Below, piece by piece: positions 9,021 to 21,645 of a DNA stretch of 64,000 nucleotides (position 1 is its first letter; each line of letters opens with the position of its first letter). A program made the position numbers and the translations under genes. The DNA comes from Pseudomonas yamanorum (GTDB taxonomy: Bacteria > Pseudomonadota > Gammaproteobacteria > Pseudomonadales > Pseudomonadaceae), in NCBI RefSeq assembly GCF_900105735.1, contig NZ_LT629793.1:4340001-4404000 (forward strand), given 5' to 3'. Below the pieces are notes generated by a model that did no database searches, was not told where the DNA came from, and saw only the letters and a program-made list of their open reading frames with translations.

Positions 9021-9054
9021 AAAAAAAAGCCCGGCTCAAAGGCCGGGCTTTTCA
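9021..9054. terminator. Bidirectional terminator, yjiA/glyA
   Basis: AAAAAAAAGCCCGGC-tcaaag-GCCGGGCTTTT: a GC-rich stem with an A-tract on one side and a T-tract on the other, placed between convergent genes. Confidence 0.9.
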
Positions 9055-9069
9055 TTCAATCAACTGCAA

Positions 9070-10323
9070 TCAAGCGCCGTATACCGGCAGCTTCTTGCAG
9101 ATGGCTTTGACCTTCTCACGAACAGCATCAATCACTGCTTCGTTGTTCAGGTCAGCCAGGATGTCGCAGATCCAGCCAGCCAGTTCCTTGCACTCTGCTT
9201 CTTTGAAGCCACGAGTGGTCACAGCCGGAGTGCCGAAGCGCAGGCCGGAGGTGACGAACGGCGAACGTGGGTCGTTCGGTACCGAGTTCTTGTTCACGGT
9301 GATGAAGGCTTTGCCCAGAGCGGCGTCAGCGTCTTTACCGGAGATGTCTTGCTTGATCAGCGAGAGCAGGAACAGGTGGTTCTCTGTACCGCCGGACACC
9401 ACGTCAAAACCACGCTCGATGAACACGCCGGCCATGGCCTTGGCGTTTTTCACCACTTGCTGCTGGTAGGTCTTGAACTCAGGCTGCAGGGCTTCCTTGA
9501 AGCAGATCGCTTTAGCGGCGATCACGTGCTCCAGCGGGCCACCCTGGCCGCCTGGGAATACGGCGGAGTTCAGCTTCTTCTCGATCTCGGCGTTGGCGCG
9601 AGCCAGGATCAGGCCGCCACGTGGACCGCGTAGGGTCTTGTGGGTGGTGGTGGTCACGACGTCAGCGAACGGAACCGGGTTCGGGTAGACGCCAGCGGCG
9701 ACCAGACCGGCCACGTGGGCCATGTCGACGAACAGGTAGGCGCCCACTTTGTCAGCGATTTCGCGGAAGCGTGGGAAATCCAGGATCTGCGAGTAGGCAG
9801 AGAAACCGGCCACGATCATTTTTGGCTTGTGCTCAACGGCCAGGCGCTCAACTTCGTCGTAGTCGATCAGGCCGTTGCCGTCGATGCCGTACTGAACGGC
9901 GTTGTACAGCTTGCCGGAGGAGGAAACGCTGGCGCCGTGGGTCAGGTGACCGCCGTGGGCCAGGCTCATGCCCAGGATGGTGTCGCCCGCTTGCAGCAGG
10001 GCCAGGTACACGGCGCTGTTGGCTTGGGAGCCGGCGTGTGGCTGGACGTTGGCGTAATCGGCGCCGAACAGTTCCTTGGCGCGGTCGATGGCCAGCTGCT
10101 CAACGATGTCGACGTACTCGCAACCACCGTAGTAACGCTTGCCCGGGTAGCCTTCGGCGTACTTGTTGGTCAGAACCGAACCTTGAGCCTCCATTACCGC
10201 AGGGCTGGTGTAGTTTTCCGAAGCGATCAGCTCAATGTGCTCTTCCTGGCGCACGGCTTCTTGCTCCATGGCGGCAAAGAGATCGGCGTCGTACTTGGCA
10301 ATAGTCAAATCACGGCTGAACAT
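9070..10323 (-). CDS. glyA: Serine hydroxymethyltransferase
   Basis: 417 residues from the ATG of [15 protein letters not shown]; a slightly longer frame exists upstream, but this start has GAGGA at the right distance and gives the E. coli length. The enzyme interconverts serine plus tetrahydrofolate with glycine plus methylene-tetrahydrofolate. The PLP lysine lies in [14 protein letters not shown], and the folate-site segments [12 protein letters not shown] and [13 protein letters not shown] are present. Pseudomonads carry several glyA copies; by order (next to morA) this is the copy corresponding to PA4602. Confidence 0.96.
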   Translation of the reverse strand: MFSRDLTIAKYDADLFAAMEQEAVRQEEHIELIASENYTSPAVMEAQGSVLTNKYAEGYPGKRYYGGCEYVDIVEQLAIDRAKELFGADYANVQPHAGSQANSAVYLALLQAGDTILGMSLAHGGHLTHGASVSSSGKLYNAVQYGIDGNGLIDYDEVERLAVEHKPKMIVAGFSAYSQILDFPRFREIADKVGAYLFVDMAHVAGLVAAGVYPNPVPFADVVTTTTHKTLRGPRGGLILARANAEIEKKLNSAVFPGGQGGPLEHVIAAKAICFKEALQPEFKTYQQQVVKNAKAMAGVFIERGFDVVSGGTENHLFLLSLIKQDISGKDADAALGKAFITVNKNSVPNDPRSPFVTSGLRFGTPAVTTRGFKEAECKELAGWICDILADLNNEAVIDAVREKVKAICKKLPVYGA

Positions 10324-10453
10324 GGCGGTCCTCAAGGATCGGGGGCAGAAAAGAAGCGCATTCTAACCCAATGGGTTTTAGATGGCATATGAAAGGACAT
10401 CATGTCGCGGACAAGCGGGGCTCATCTGGGGATGGGTGGTGTTTGTGCGGCCC

Positions 10454-10541
10454 CCTTCGCGAGCAAGCCCGCTCCCACATTCAATCGGGTTCCTTCAGGG
10501 GGAATGCGGTCGAGTGTGGGAGCGGGCTTGCTCGCGAAGAG
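10454..10541. repeat. REP doublet (REPIN), subtype 2, opposite arm order
   Basis: Two inverted copies of GGGAGCGGGCTTGCTCGCGA, here arranged outside-in (CTTCGCGAGCAAGCC first, GGGCTTGCTCGCGAAG last), between morA and glyA. Confidence 0.9.
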
Positions 10542-10564
10542 GCCATCAGCATCACAGCAGGATT

Positions 10565-13500
10565 TCAGTCGAACATGAACAGCGCATCATTACTGAACTG
10601 CGCCTCAAACCGGTTCGCCGGCATCGGTCGCCCGAACAGGTAGCCCTGAACCTCATCGCAACCGTGCTCCCGCAGGAAGTCCAGCTGCTCATGGGTTTCC
10701 ACACCCTCGGCGATCACCGCCAGGTTCAGGCTGTGGGCCATGGCAATAATCGCCCGGGCGATCTGCGCATCCTGTTCACCCGACGGCAGGCCGTCGACAA
10801 AGGTGCGGTCGATCTTCAGCACGTCGATGGGGAATTGCTTGAGGTAGTTCAGCGATGAGTACCCGGTGCCGAAGTCGTCTACCGCAATGCTCAGGCCGAG
10901 GTTTTTCAGGCTGGCGAGAATCTGCATCGCCTCGTTGACCTCGCGCATCAGGATACTTTCGGTCAGCTCCAGTTCCAGGCACGCCGGCGGCAGGCCAATG
11001 TCCTTGAGGATGGTGGCGATGCGCTCGCCCAGTTGCCCGTCGGAGAACTGCCGGGCCGAGATGTTCACCGAAACCTTGGGCACCCGCACCTTGTTCTGGT
11101 GCCAGGTCTTGAGTTGGCGGCAGGCTTCGCTGATTACCCAGTCGCCCACGTCCACCACCAGCCCCAACTCCTCCAGCACCGGGATAAAGTCCCCCGGCGG
11201 CACCAGCCCGCGACGGGGATGGCGCCAGCGCAGCAGGGCTTCGGCGCCGGTCAGGCGTTTGCCGTCGCCGCTGAACTGCGGCTGGTAATACAGCACGAAT
11301 TCATTCTGTTCCAGAGCGTGGCGCAGGTCGCTTTCCAGCTCCAGACGTTCCAGGGCGCTGGCGTTCATATCGGCCTGGTAGAACTGGAAGTTGTTCTTGC
11401 CGCGCTCCTTGGCGTGGTACATCGCCGTGTCGGCGTTCTTCATCAACTGGCTGAGTTCGTTGCCGTCCTGCGGGCTCAGGGCGATGCCAATACTGGCGGT
11501 CACGAAGAACTCGCGGCCTTCCAGCACGAATGGCTTCACCAGGCTGGCCAGAATCTGCTCGGCCACGTGAATCGCACGGTTCAGCGCCATCTCACGGTTG
11601 ACCCGCGGTTGCAGGAGCAAGGTGAACTCGTCGCCGCCCATGCGCGCCACGGTGTCGTCTTCCGCCACGCAGCCCAGCAAGCGGGTGGCCATTTCCTTGA
11701 GCATGCGGTCGCCGGCAGCGTGGCCCAGGGAATCGTTGATCGGCTTGAAGCGGTCGAGGTCGAGGAACATCAGTACCACCCACGACTTCTGTCGCTCCGC
11801 CGACTGCAACGCGGTGTGCAGGCGGTCCTGGAACAGCGTGCGGTTGGGCAGGTGGGTCAAGGCGTCGTAGTAGGCCAGGCGGTGGATCCGCTGTTCGCTG
11901 GCCTTGCGCTCGCTGATGTCGCTGAAGAAGCACACGTAGCTGGCCAGGTCGCCTTCGTCATCGAACACGGCGGTAATCCCGACCCAGGCCGGGTAATGCT
12001 CGCCGTTGCGGCGCTTGAGCCACACTTCGCCTTCCCAGGTGCTGTGCTGGTGCAATTGCTTGAGCACGTAGCGCAGGTGGGCTTCCTGCTGTTCGTCGAC
12101 GGTGAGCATGTTCGGCAACTGATCGAGCACGTCCGCCACCGCATAACCGCTGACCCGGCTGAACGCCTCGTTGGCCTGCACGATATAGCCGGCAGGGTCG
12201 GTGATCAGGATCGCCGAAGTCGAGTGTTCGAATACCGTGGCCGCCATGCGCAGGTCTTTTTCCGCGCGGCGTTGCTGGCTGATATCGCGACCCACGCCGA
12301 GGATGCCTTCGAACGCGCCGTGCTCGTCCCACACCAGCACCAGGCGCAGTTCGATGGGGACCTTGCGCCCGTCGGCCCGCAGGCAGTCGAACAGGAACAG
12401 CTGGGTCTGCACGTCGTTGCGCAAGGCCGCCAGGGATTCGGGTTGGTCCAGGGCGCGGCTGACTTGCTCTACCAGGCTGTAGATGCCCGTGAGTTGCTGC
12501 GGGTTGGCGATGGTCGATTGCCAGCCGTTTTCGAAGATCCAGTCCACGTCGTAGCCCAGCACCGCGTTCACCGAAGGGCTGACGTAGTTGAGGGCCAGCT
12601 TGCTGTCGGTGGAGAAAATTACGTCGCTGATACTTTCGGCCAGCATGCGGTAGCGCTGTTCGCTGTCGCGCAGGGATTCGCTGGCCTCGATCTGGTCGGT
12701 GATGTCCTTGGCCACGCCGATGATGCGCGTGACCTGGTCGGTCTTGTCCCGGGCCAGGGCCTGTTCGCGGATATCGAAGCGCCGCCATTGGTTGTTGCGG
12801 TGGCGAAAGCGCAACTGGCACTGCAGTTGGCTCAGGTAGCCGGCCTGGCGCTGTTGCTGGCGCAGGTCGTGGTAACGCTCGGCGTCTTCGGGGTGCAGCA
12901 GGATCTCCCAGAAGTACTCGCCCATCTGCTGCAACTCGGGCTTGTTGTAGCCCAGGGTGTGGCCCAGGTGGTGGTTGCTGAAAATCATCCGCTGGCTGAT
13001 CACATCCTGCACATACAGGTGATCGGGCACGGTGCGCACCACGTCCGACCAGAAACCCTCGCGCTCCACCAGCGACAATTCGATCAGCTTGCGGCTGGTG
13101 ATGTCGCTGATGCTCAGGATCACTGCCTTGAAGTCGTCCTGTTGCTCCGGCAGGCGCATCACCAGCCACAGGTATTGGTCGTTGCCTTCGACATCGCTGA
13201 GCTGGATTTCCAGTTCGAGCTGTTTTTGCTGGGTCAGTACCGCGTCGATCACCTGGTTACCGATGGCGGTTGGGCTCGACGGGCAGGCGTCGATCAGGCG
13301 CTCCCAGGCTTGTTCGCAAGAGGCAACATTCAGCAGGCGCACCGCCACCTGATTGACCTCGGTGATGCGTAGCTCCTTGAGCAGTTGCTGGCGTTGCTCC
13401 GGGTTGTCTTGCAACAACTGTTGCAGTTGCTCGCAGGTTTGCAAGTGGGTCTTGTCGAAGAACGCGCGCAGGCCCGACAGGTCGAGCACGCACAGGGCCA

Positions 13501-14416
13501 CGCCGGTGCCTTCGAAAATATCCTGGTAGCGTCGGCGCCCCTCGTGCACCTGGCGCTGGCGGCGGCGCATGTTCAACAGCACGATGACCGGGATCAGCGA
13601 GAAGGCCAGGCCCAGCAGGCATTTGCCGATAAACGCTGGCAGCAGTTGTTCCAGCACGGCGGCGCGGTCGAACAGGCCACGCAGTTGCCAGTCGCTTTTG
13701 CTCAGGGGCGTGACCAGTACACTTTTGTTCAATTCGTCCGGGGTCAATGCCGAGGCCCATTGGGCCGGCATACCGCTGTCACGGCTGACCACGCGGTGGT
13801 TGAGGCGGTTTTCGATGACCCACATCGGCCGCTGGCCCTGGCCGTCCTGGCGGGTCAGGTTGGCCAGGTAATTGGGCGCCAGGCGCAAGGCCCAGTACAT
13901 CTTGGTGCCGCCGCTGGGCTGGTGCAGCAGCAGGTAGATGACGGTGCCATCGTTGTTGTTGCTCAGGTAATAGGACTGGGCGTGGCTGCGCTTGACCAGC
14001 TCTTCGAGCCAGGCGCTGTCCTGCCTGTCACTGGCGCTGTCACTGATCATCGCGCCGCTGGGGGCGAGCAGGGCGACGCTGCGCAACTCCGGCAGGGAGC
14101 GTTGCAGGGTGCGCATCAGGATTTGTTGCTGTTCGGTGTCCCGTGGCGGCTCGACGATCGGCAGCAGGTTCAGCGCGATCTGCGCACTGAGGGCCATGTT
14201 CAGGCTGATCTGTTCGGCCAGGTCGGCGCTGTAGTCGATGGTGTATTGCTGCTGGTTTTTTTGGTTTTGCTGCAGCTGGTCCAGCAGTTGCCAGAACAAT
14301 AACGCGAGCAGCAGCAGGACCAGCGTCGCCAATGCGCCCTTCAGGGTTCCGTGCAGGGGCGCTCCCGGCGCTATATGAGCGGCGCGCAGGGGAGTTGGCG
14401 GCGTTACGTTGGACAA
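10565..14416 (-). CDS. morA: MorA: membrane PAS-GGDEF-EAL c-di-GMP enzyme
   Basis: 1283 residues. Order: TM helix at about 27-47, a periplasmic sensor region to about 262, a second TM at about 265-285, several PAS domains, a GGDEF domain from about 849 with intact RMGGDEF near 926-930, and an EAL domain from about 1026 with [28 protein letters not shown] and AEGVET all intact. Both synthesis and hydrolysis of c-di-GMP therefore look possible. The inhibitory RxxD site before GGDEF reads AEDD, so product inhibition may be lost. MorA controls flagellar timing, motility and biofilm in Pseudomonas. The start is TTG with AGGAT upstream. It lies beside glyA as in P. aeruginosa. Confidence 0.92.
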   Translation of the reverse strand: MSNVTPPTPLRAAHIAPGAPLHGTLKGALATLVLLLLALLFWQLLDQLQQNQKNQQQYTIDYSADLAEQISLNMALSAQIALNLLPIVEPPRDTEQQQILMRTLQRSLPELRSVALLAPSGAMISDSASDRQDSAWLEELVKRSHAQSYYLSNNNDGTVIYLLLHQPSGGTKMYWALRLAPNYLANLTRQDGQGQRPMWVIENRLNHRVVSRDSGMPAQWASALTPDELNKSVLVTPLSKSDWQLRGLFDRAAVLEQLLPAFIGKCLLGLAFSLIPVIVLLNMRRRQRQVHEGRRRYQDIFEGTGVALCVLDLSGLRAFFDKTHLQTCEQLQQLLQDNPEQRQQLLKELRITEVNQVAVRLLNVASCEQAWERLIDACPSSPTAIGNQVIDAVLTQQKQLELEIQLSDVEGNDQYLWLVMRLPEQQDDFKAVILSISDITSRKLIELSLVEREGFWSDVVRTVPDHLYVQDVISQRMIFSNHHLGHTLGYNKPELQQMGEYFWEILLHPEDAERYHDLRQQQRQAGYLSQLQCQLRFRHRNNQWRRFDIREQALARDKTDQVTRIIGVAKDITDQIEASESLRDSEQRYRMLAESISDVIFSTDSKLALNYVSPSVNAVLGYDVDWIFENGWQSTIANPQQLTGIYSLVEQVSRALDQPESLAALRNDVQTQLFLFDCLRADGRKVPIELRLVLVWDEHGAFEGILGVGRDISQQRRAEKDLRMAATVFEHSTSAILITDPAGYIVQANEAFSRVSGYAVADVLDQLPNMLTVDEQQEAHLRYVLKQLHQHSTWEGEVWLKRRNGEHYPAWVGITAVFDDEGDLASYVCFFSDISERKASEQRIHRLAYYDALTHLPNRTLFQDRLHTALQSAERQKSWVVLMFLDLDRFKPINDSLGHAAGDRMLKEMATRLLGCVAEDDTVARMGGDEFTLLLQPRVNREMALNRAIHVAEQILASLVKPFVLEGREFFVTASIGIALSPQDGNELSQLMKNADTAMYHAKERGKNNFQFYQADMNASALERLELESDLRHALEQNEFVLYYQPQFSGDGKRLTGAEALLRWRHPRRGLVPPGDFIPVLEELGLVVDVGDWVISEACRQLKTWHQNKVRVPKVSVNISARQFSDGQLGERIATILKDIGLPPACLELELTESILMREVNEAMQILASLKNLGLSIAVDDFGTGYSSLNYLKQFPIDVLKIDRTFVDGLPSGEQDAQIARAIIAMAHSLNLAVIAEGVETHEQLDFLREHGCDEVQGYLFGRPMPANRFEAQFSNDALFMFD

Positions 14417-14701
14417 ACTGTGATCCTGCGGTTTGGCTGGACTGGCGCGCGACGTGCACTATAAGCCGGACGCCCGGAGGGCGGCTAGCATGCCTTGTGT
14501 TGTGGCAAAGTGCCAGCCCCGCCTGGCTGGACTGCCCACCCGCATTCAGGTAGCTTTGCCGGTTACGCGAGGGCGTTCCAGCCCCAGACAATCAGGCATC
14601 TACCGTACGCAGGCATTGATAGACATCAACGGCCCGCGCGGCGCATGGCCTGGCACGGGTTTCGCCCGCTTAATTCATCAGTCACTGACGCTAGGTTCAC
14701 C

Positions 14702-16366
14702 ATGGCTCAATACGTCTTCACCATGCATCGGCTGGGAAAAGTTGTTCCGCCGAAGCGGGAAATCCTGAAAAACATTTCTCTGTCCTTCTTCCCGGGCGCC
14801 AAGATCGGCGTGCTCGGCCTCAACGGTTCGGGTAAATCCACCCTGTTGAAAATCATGGCCGGCGTCGACACCGAGTTCGACGGCGAAGCCCGCCCGATGC
14901 CCGACCTGAACATCGGCTATCTGCCACAGGAACCTATCCTGGATCCGACCAAGACCGTGCGTGAAGTGGTCGAGGAAGCGGTCAGCGTGATCAAGAACGC
15001 CCAAGCCCGCCTGGACGAGGTCTACGCGGCCTACGCTGAAGAAGATGCCGACTTCGACAAATTGGCGGCAGAACAGGCCAAGCTCGAAGCCATCCTGCAA
15101 GCCGCAGACGGTCACAACCTGGACCGCCAGCTGGAAGTCGCCGCCGACGCGCTGCGCCTGCCGGCGTGGGACGCCAAGGTTGAACACCTGTCCGGTGGTG
15201 AGAAGCGTCGTGTAGCCCTGTGCCGCCTGCTGCTGTCGGCCCCCGACATGCTGCTGCTCGACGAACCCACCAACCACCTGGACGCCGATTCCGTCGCCTG
15301 GCTGGAGCATTTCCTCCACGATTTCCCGGGCACCGTAGTTGCGATCACGCACGACCGGTACTTCCTGGACAACGTCGCCGGCTGGATCCTCGAGCTCGAC
15401 CGTGGCGCCGGTATCCCTTACGAGGGCAACTACTCCGGTTGGCTGGAAGCCAAGTCCGACCGTCTGGCGGCCGAATCCAAGCAGCAGTCGGCCCATGAAA
15501 AGGCCATGAAAGACGAGCTGGAATGGGTGCGTAAAGGCGCCAAGGCACGTCAATCGAAATCCAAGGCCCGTCTGGCGCGTTTCGAAGAAATGCAGTCCCA
15601 GGAATTCCAGAAGCGTTCCGAGACCAACGAGATCTACATCCCGGCCGGTCCGCGCCTGGGTGACAAGGTCATCGAGTTCAAGAACGTCTGCAAGGGCTAC
15701 GGCGACCGCGTGTTGATCGACAACCTGTCGTTCTCCATGCCAAAAGGCGCCATCGTTGGCGTGATCGGCGGTAACGGTGCGGGTAAATCCACCCTGTTCC
15801 GCATGCTGATGGGCAAGGAACAACCGGACTCGGGCACCATCGAAGTCGGCGAAACCGTGCAGCTGGCTTGCGTTGACCAGAGCCGCGACGACCTCGACGG
15901 CAGCAAGACGGTGTTCCAGCAGATTTCCGACGGTTCCGACCAGATCCGTATCGGCAACTACGAAATCCCGTCGCGCACCTACGTGGGTCGCTTCAACTTC
16001 AAGGGCGGCGACCAGCAGAAGTTCGTCAAGGACCTGTCCGGTGGTGAGCGCGGTCGCTTGCACCTGGCCCTGACCTTGAAAGAAGGCGGCAACGTCCTGC
16101 TGCTCGACGAACCGTCAAACGACCTCGACGTTGAAACCCTGCGTTCCCTGGAAGAAGCCCTGCTGGACTTCCCGGGCGCCGCCATTGTGATCTCTCACGA
16201 TCGGTGGTTCCTTGACCGCGTGGCCACTCACATCCTGGCGTACGAAGACGACTCGCAAGCGGTGTTCTTCGAAGGCAACTACACCGAATACGAAGCCGAT
16301 CGCAAGAAACGCCTCGGCGAAGCAGCTGCCCAGCCGCATCGTGTACGGCACAAAAAACTGGCCTGA
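14702..16366 (+). CDS. ettA: Energy-dependent translational throttle protein EttA
   Basis: 554 residues from ATG in MAQYVFTMHRLGKVVPPKRE; an open frame extends further upstream but only this start matches the family. A soluble ABC-F ATPase that binds the ribosomal E site and gates the first elongation step according to ADP/ATP ratio. Two ABC cassettes are visible: Walker A GLNGSGKSTL with LSGGEKRR and LLLDEPTNHLD, then GGNGAGKSTLF with LSGGERGR and LLLDEPSNDLD. The linker between them carries the basic RKGAKARQSKSKARLARFEE segment. No membrane partner is encoded nearby, consistent with ABC-F. Confidence 0.96.
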   Translation: MAQYVFTMHRLGKVVPPKREILKNISLSFFPGAKIGVLGLNGSGKSTLLKIMAGVDTEFDGEARPMPDLNIGYLPQEPILDPTKTVREVVEEAVSVIKNAQARLDEVYAAYAEEDADFDKLAAEQAKLEAILQAADGHNLDRQLEVAADALRLPAWDAKVEHLSGGEKRRVALCRLLLSAPDMLLLDEPTNHLDADSVAWLEHFLHDFPGTVVAITHDRYFLDNVAGWILELDRGAGIPYEGNYSGWLEAKSDRLAAESKQQSAHEKAMKDELEWVRKGAKARQSKSKARLARFEEMQSQEFQKRSETNEIYIPAGPRLGDKVIEFKNVCKGYGDRVLIDNLSFSMPKGAIVGVIGGNGAGKSTLFRMLMGKEQPDSGTIEVGETVQLACVDQSRDDLDGSKTVFQQISDGSDQIRIGNYEIPSRTYVGRFNFKGGDQQKFVKDLSGGERGRLHLALTLKEGGNVLLLDEPSNDLDVETLRSLEEALLDFPGAAIVISHDRWFLDRVATHILAYEDDSQAVFFEGNYTEYEADRKKRLGEAAAQPHRVRHKKLA

Positions 16367-16384
16367 TTCGGGTTGGTGGTATGA

Positions 16385-16417
16385 AAAAGCGGAGCCTTCG
16401 GGCTCCGCTTTTTTTTG
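16385..16417 (+). terminator. Terminator after ettA
   Basis: AAAGCGGAGCC-ttcg-GGCTCCGCTTTTTTTT: strong stem with a UUCG tetraloop and a T-tract. Confidence 0.93.
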
Positions 16418-16448
16418 CGTGTTTTCAGGTGGACCGCGTCGTCTGCAT

Positions 16449-16533
16449 CTCAGGCAAGCCAGCTCCCACATTCGACCGCGTTATCTTGAATGTACGCGGC
16501 CAAATGTGGGAGCTGGCTTGCCTGCGATAGCGG
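16449..16533. repeat. REP doublet (REPIN), subtype 1, opposite arm order
   Basis: Inverted pair of GGGAGCTGGCTTGCCTG-type REPs between ettA and gdhA, in the outside-in arrangement. Confidence 0.9.
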
Positions 16534-18548
<2,015 letters not shown>

Positions 18549-18618
18549 GGCGTTCTCCTGCTATGGAGTTTGGGCCATGGTCGCAGGGGTTAAGTTTCGC
18601 TGGATGTCTGAAAGCGAC

Positions 18619-18975
18619 CTATTGCGAGCGATAGGCCCGTGCGGCGTCGCGGTCCTTTTCCTGCTGCCAGGCGCGTTCGCGGTCGTCCCAGTGGCGGTTC
18701 TTGTAGTCGTTCAGGTCTTCGTTCTCGCGCATGGCCTTGCACTGGCGAAAGCCATCATCCCAGCCTTCGGCATAGGTACGGTCTTTCAGGTAGCGAGGGA
18801 CGTTCTTGCGGAATTCCCCTGTGATCACCCCGGCGGCCTGGCGGCCGCTGCTGCATCCGTCGTCGTAGCCGTCGGCGAAAGCGGGTGGGTAACCCTTGGC
18901 CAGCAAATCTTCATGGGTTGATTGGCAACCCGATAGCAGGGCCATCAGGCCCAGCGTTACTGCGTACCGCCACAT
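18619..18975 (-). CDS. Small predicted lipoprotein, unknown function
   Basis: 118 residues from MWRYAVTLGLMALLSGCQST, chosen because a lipobox (LLSGC) follows a short hydrophobic helix and GGGA lies upstream. The mature part repeats a GYDDGCSSG / GWDDGFRQC motif, reminiscent of small conserved Gammaproteobacterial lipoproteins, and ends in a charged region rich in R, D and W. No function is known to me. It stands alone between the gre-like gene and a REP doublet. Confidence 0.8.
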   Translation of the reverse strand: MWRYAVTLGLMALLSGCQSTHEDLLAKGYPPAFADGYDDGCSSGRQAAGVITGEFRKNVPRYLKDRTYAEGWDDGFRQCKAMRENEDLNDYKNRHWDDRERAWQQEKDRDAARAYRSQ

Positions 18976-19098
18976 CGCTCGCTCCCTGGCCGTTGAACGG
19001 CTGATGGATGGAAGTTTAGAAGGCGATTCGTTGGGGGGATGTGAAAGGGCTGTGATTAATCTGTTGGCACTCCTTCTTCTGAAGCAGCGCTGAAAAAA

Positions 19099-19185
19099 TG
19101 TGGGAGCTGGCTTGCCTGCGATCGCATCAACTCGGTGTAACTGATACACCGAGGTGTCTGCATCGCAGGCAAGCCAGCTCCCACA
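19099..19185. repeat. REP doublet (REPIN), subtype 1
   Basis: Inverted GGGAGCTGGCTTGCCTGCGATCGCA-type REPs; the arms differ slightly inside the loop from the 8903 copy. Confidence 0.9.
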
Positions 19186-19209
19186 TTTGAACGATCTACG
19201 GCTCAGTGG

Positions 19210-21063
19210 TTAGTAGTGATACCACTTCACCTCTAGCATCACCTCATTCACTGGTGTCGCCAAGTGGCTGTATTCCCGTTGCGCACTCAGTCTCAGCCCC
19301 AGGTTGCGTGACAATTCCCACTGTTGATTCAGGCTGATACTGCGCCGCACCTCGCCATTGGTGAAGAAGTCACCCTTGGCTTCCAGGCTCAGGTTGCCCA
19401 GCGGGTTGCGCCACAACACACCTGTATTGAACCCGGCAGCCGGGGAGATGGCTTCACCGAAGTCGCTGTTGTGCTCCACGCGCACCGTGCCGAGGGCGAA
19501 GCCAAGCATGTCGTCGCGCAGTTGCCAGGTGCCGCCGGCGCCGCCATTGACGTGGCTGACCAGGGTCTCGTCGTCATGCTTGCCCGGTACGCGCTCAAGG
19601 CCACCGGTGACTTGCCATGACCAGGGTTGTAGCAGTTCGTTGCGCGGGGTCAGTGAGCGAATGGTCGCCAGGTCCAGTTGCTGTAACTGCCAGTGGTTGC
19701 CTTCGTACTGGCGCAGTTTCATTTGCAGGATTTCGATCTGCGCGCCCAGGGGGAAGCCTTCGGCGTTGTCATTCAGGTCGTGGTAGGCCATGCGCAGGCC
19801 GTATTCGCCGAAGGCCTTGTCGCCCCGGGTGCCGATGCCGGCTTGCCAGGTGCGGGATTCGTGGCCGTCTTCGGGCAGGCCGGGGCGTTCGATCTTCAGG
19901 TCCGGCGCCGGGTTCTGGTTGATCGCCCGCAGCAGTTCGAAGCTGCGCTGGGAACGTTCGGTGTCGCGCTCCAGGCCGTTGGCGCGGTAGCGGCCAAGGC
20001 GGTAGGCGGCGTCGATGATCAAGGCCTGGCGGTCTTTGGCGATGGCCTTGAACGCCGGGTCCTGCAGTTGTTTCTGGTCGTCGCTGATCTTCAGCACCCA
20101 TTGCTGCTCGTCGCTGCCCAGCGGCTTGGCGCGTTCCAGCAGCTCCCGTTCACGGGAAGGGCGGTAATCGATTTTCTCCACCAGGCCGGCTTCTTTCACG
20201 GCTTTTACCGTGTCGGTAGGGATCGCGGTCAGCGGGAATTGCTCGGTCAGCCGCAGGCTTGGACGGGCTACTTGCAGCAGCTCCAGCAGGCGATAGGAGC
20301 AGTTTTCGTCGAAGAAGAAGTAGTCGAACTGGATCTGCTTGAGTTCCCACACGTGCTCGACCATACGCTCGGTCTCGACCTGGGTCAGGTTCAGGCGGTA
20401 TTCCCACAGGTCGCGGTTCTCCAGGCTACGGTATTCCGAGAGCTTTTCCTGATAGGGCACCAGCGCGAACAGGCCGGGATAGCCGCCCATCAGGCCCTTC
20501 CAGGCGTAGAGGATGCTGTTGTCCGAGCCTTCGATGTAGGCGCCAAAGTTGATCGCGTAGCTGAGCAGGGCAGTGTTGTTGCTCTGCACGTCAGCCTGGT
20601 CGATACGCAGCAGGGTATGGCCAAACATCGACGACGGGCTGTTGAGGTAGGCCGCCGGGAAGATCATTACCGCGCTGTGGGGGGCGACGTCCTTGAACCA
20701 TTGCTTGAACTCCTTGCAGTCCAGCGCCGGCAAGTCCGTCAGGTGCAACTGGTCCTTGAGCCAACGGGTACGTGCCGGGTAGACGCATTGGGCGTGCTTT
20801 TCGCCGAGGCTGGCCGGGGCATACAGCGCCTCTACCGTGGCCTTCAGCTCCTGGTCCGGATGGTGGGCACCATCGGGGGCGAGGAAGAATTTCTTGTCGC
20901 TGACATAACTGCGCCAGCCTTTGAACTTGCCGGACTCGTAATGCCCCAGCGAAAGCCAGAACGGGTCGTTGGCCAGCTGCTGCAAACGTTGATCATCAAG
21001 GTGCGGTGCCGCATATAGCGGGGCGCAGGCGAAGAGTGCCAGGTAGGCAAGGCGTTTGAGCAT
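19210..21063 (-). CDS. DUF4105 (Lnb-like N-terminal) periplasmic/outer membrane protein
   Basis: 617 residues with a signal peptide (MLKRLAYLALFACAPLYAAP, cleavage after YAA). The N-terminal ~300 residues form the DUF4105 domain, with conserved SPSSMFGHTLLRID (His149) and FDENCSYRLLELL (Cys255), a plausible Cys-His pair. In Firmicutes, DUF4105 proteins named Lnb make lyso-form lipoproteins, so acyl transfer on lipoproteins is a possible role. The C-terminal half (about 390-617) is rich in alternating segments such as LSLEAKGDFFTNGEVRRSISL and ends in an aromatic (VKWYHY), suggesting an outer-membrane beta-barrel. Function in Pseudomonas is not established. Confidence 0.8.
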   Translation of the reverse strand: MLKRLAYLALFACAPLYAAPHLDDQRLQQLANDPFWLSLGHYESGKFKGWRSYVSDKKFFLAPDGAHHPDQELKATVEALYAPASLGEKHAQCVYPARTRWLKDQLHLTDLPALDCKEFKQWFKDVAPHSAVMIFPAAYLNSPSSMFGHTLLRIDQADVQSNNTALLSYAINFGAYIEGSDNSILYAWKGLMGGYPGLFALVPYQEKLSEYRSLENRDLWEYRLNLTQVETERMVEHVWELKQIQFDYFFFDENCSYRLLELLQVARPSLRLTEQFPLTAIPTDTVKAVKEAGLVEKIDYRPSRERELLERAKPLGSDEQQWVLKISDDQKQLQDPAFKAIAKDRQALIIDAAYRLGRYRANGLERDTERSQRSFELLRAINQNPAPDLKIERPGLPEDGHESRTWQAGIGTRGDKAFGEYGLRMAYHDLNDNAEGFPLGAQIEILQMKLRQYEGNHWQLQQLDLATIRSLTPRNELLQPWSWQVTGGLERVPGKHDDETLVSHVNGGAGGTWQLRDDMLGFALGTVRVEHNSDFGEAISPAAGFNTGVLWRNPLGNLSLEAKGDFFTNGEVRRSISLNQQWELSRNLGLRLSAQREYSHLATPVNEVMLEVKWYHY

Positions 21064-21122
21064 GTGGGCAACTTAAGTCGAGATAAAAAGACCCAAAGGG
21101 GAGGCAGGTCCAAAAATAATAA

Positions 21123-21150
21123 AACCCGTGCCCCGAAAGGCACGGGCGGG
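21123..21150 (-). terminator. Terminator after the DUF3015 gene
   Basis: On the - strand, CCCGTGCC-tttc-GGGGCACGGG followed by TTTTATTATTTTT; it ends the DUF3015 transcript. Confidence 0.88.
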
Positions 21151-21156
21151 TCGAGC

Positions 21157-21645
21157 TTAAGCCTGGGTAGCGTATTTCGCCAGACGGGTGTCGCTTTTCA
21201 GTACAGCCAAGGTGTTGTTGTGCACGTCATCAGCAGTTACGTCAGCCTTGCTGAAGATTTGCTGGAAATGCTCGTGAGTCACAGCGGCAAAGTGCTCGCG
21301 GTCTTCAGGAGCAACGCCCAGTACCACGGCGTAGGTAGTCAGCGCTTCGCCGTTACCCTTGGCCATGTCTTCGGACAGCTCGTTCATCATGCCATTCATG
21401 GCAATCCACGATTTGCCACCGTAGGTCAGCTTGCTGTTGGTGTTGCAACCGTTGGTGCCCGAGGTCATGCCGAAAGTGGCGTTACCCGAGGTACCGTTGG
21501 TGGTGGAGGCCAGGAAGTGCGCCGGAGTGCCGCGTTGGCCTTCGAACAACATGTTGCCCCAACCGCAGTTCGGGCCACCTGGCGCTTCAGCCATTGCATT
21601 GAGGGAGACGACGGTGAAGAGAGTACCGAGAAGGATCCGTTTCAT
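21157..21645 (-). CDS. DUF3015 family secreted protein
   Basis: 162 residues with a signal peptide (MKRILLGTLFTVVSLNAMAEA). The mature start GGPNCGWGNMLFEGQ and the paired cysteines (CGWGN ... GTNGCN) mark the DUF3015 family, known from many Pseudomonas and Vibrio genomes without assigned function. Presumably periplasmic. Its own terminator sits downstream, so it is likely monocistronic; the upstream 250 bp to lonP contains only its promoter region and that of lonP, on opposite strands. Confidence 0.87.
   Translation of the reverse strand: MKRILLGTLFTVVSLNAMAEAPGGPNCGWGNMLFEGQRGTPAHFLASTTNGTSGNATFGMTSGTNGCNTNSKLTYGGKSWIAMNGMMNELSEDMAKGNGEALTTYAVVLGVAPEDREHFAAVTHEHFQQIFSKADVTADDVHNNTLAVLKSDTRLAKYATQA

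Noticed and set aside
11033..13372. 779-codon + strand frame opposite morA
   Set aside because: Repetitive Val/Gln/His-rich translation characteristic of antisense to a high-GC gene; the morA frame has all GGDEF/EAL motifs.
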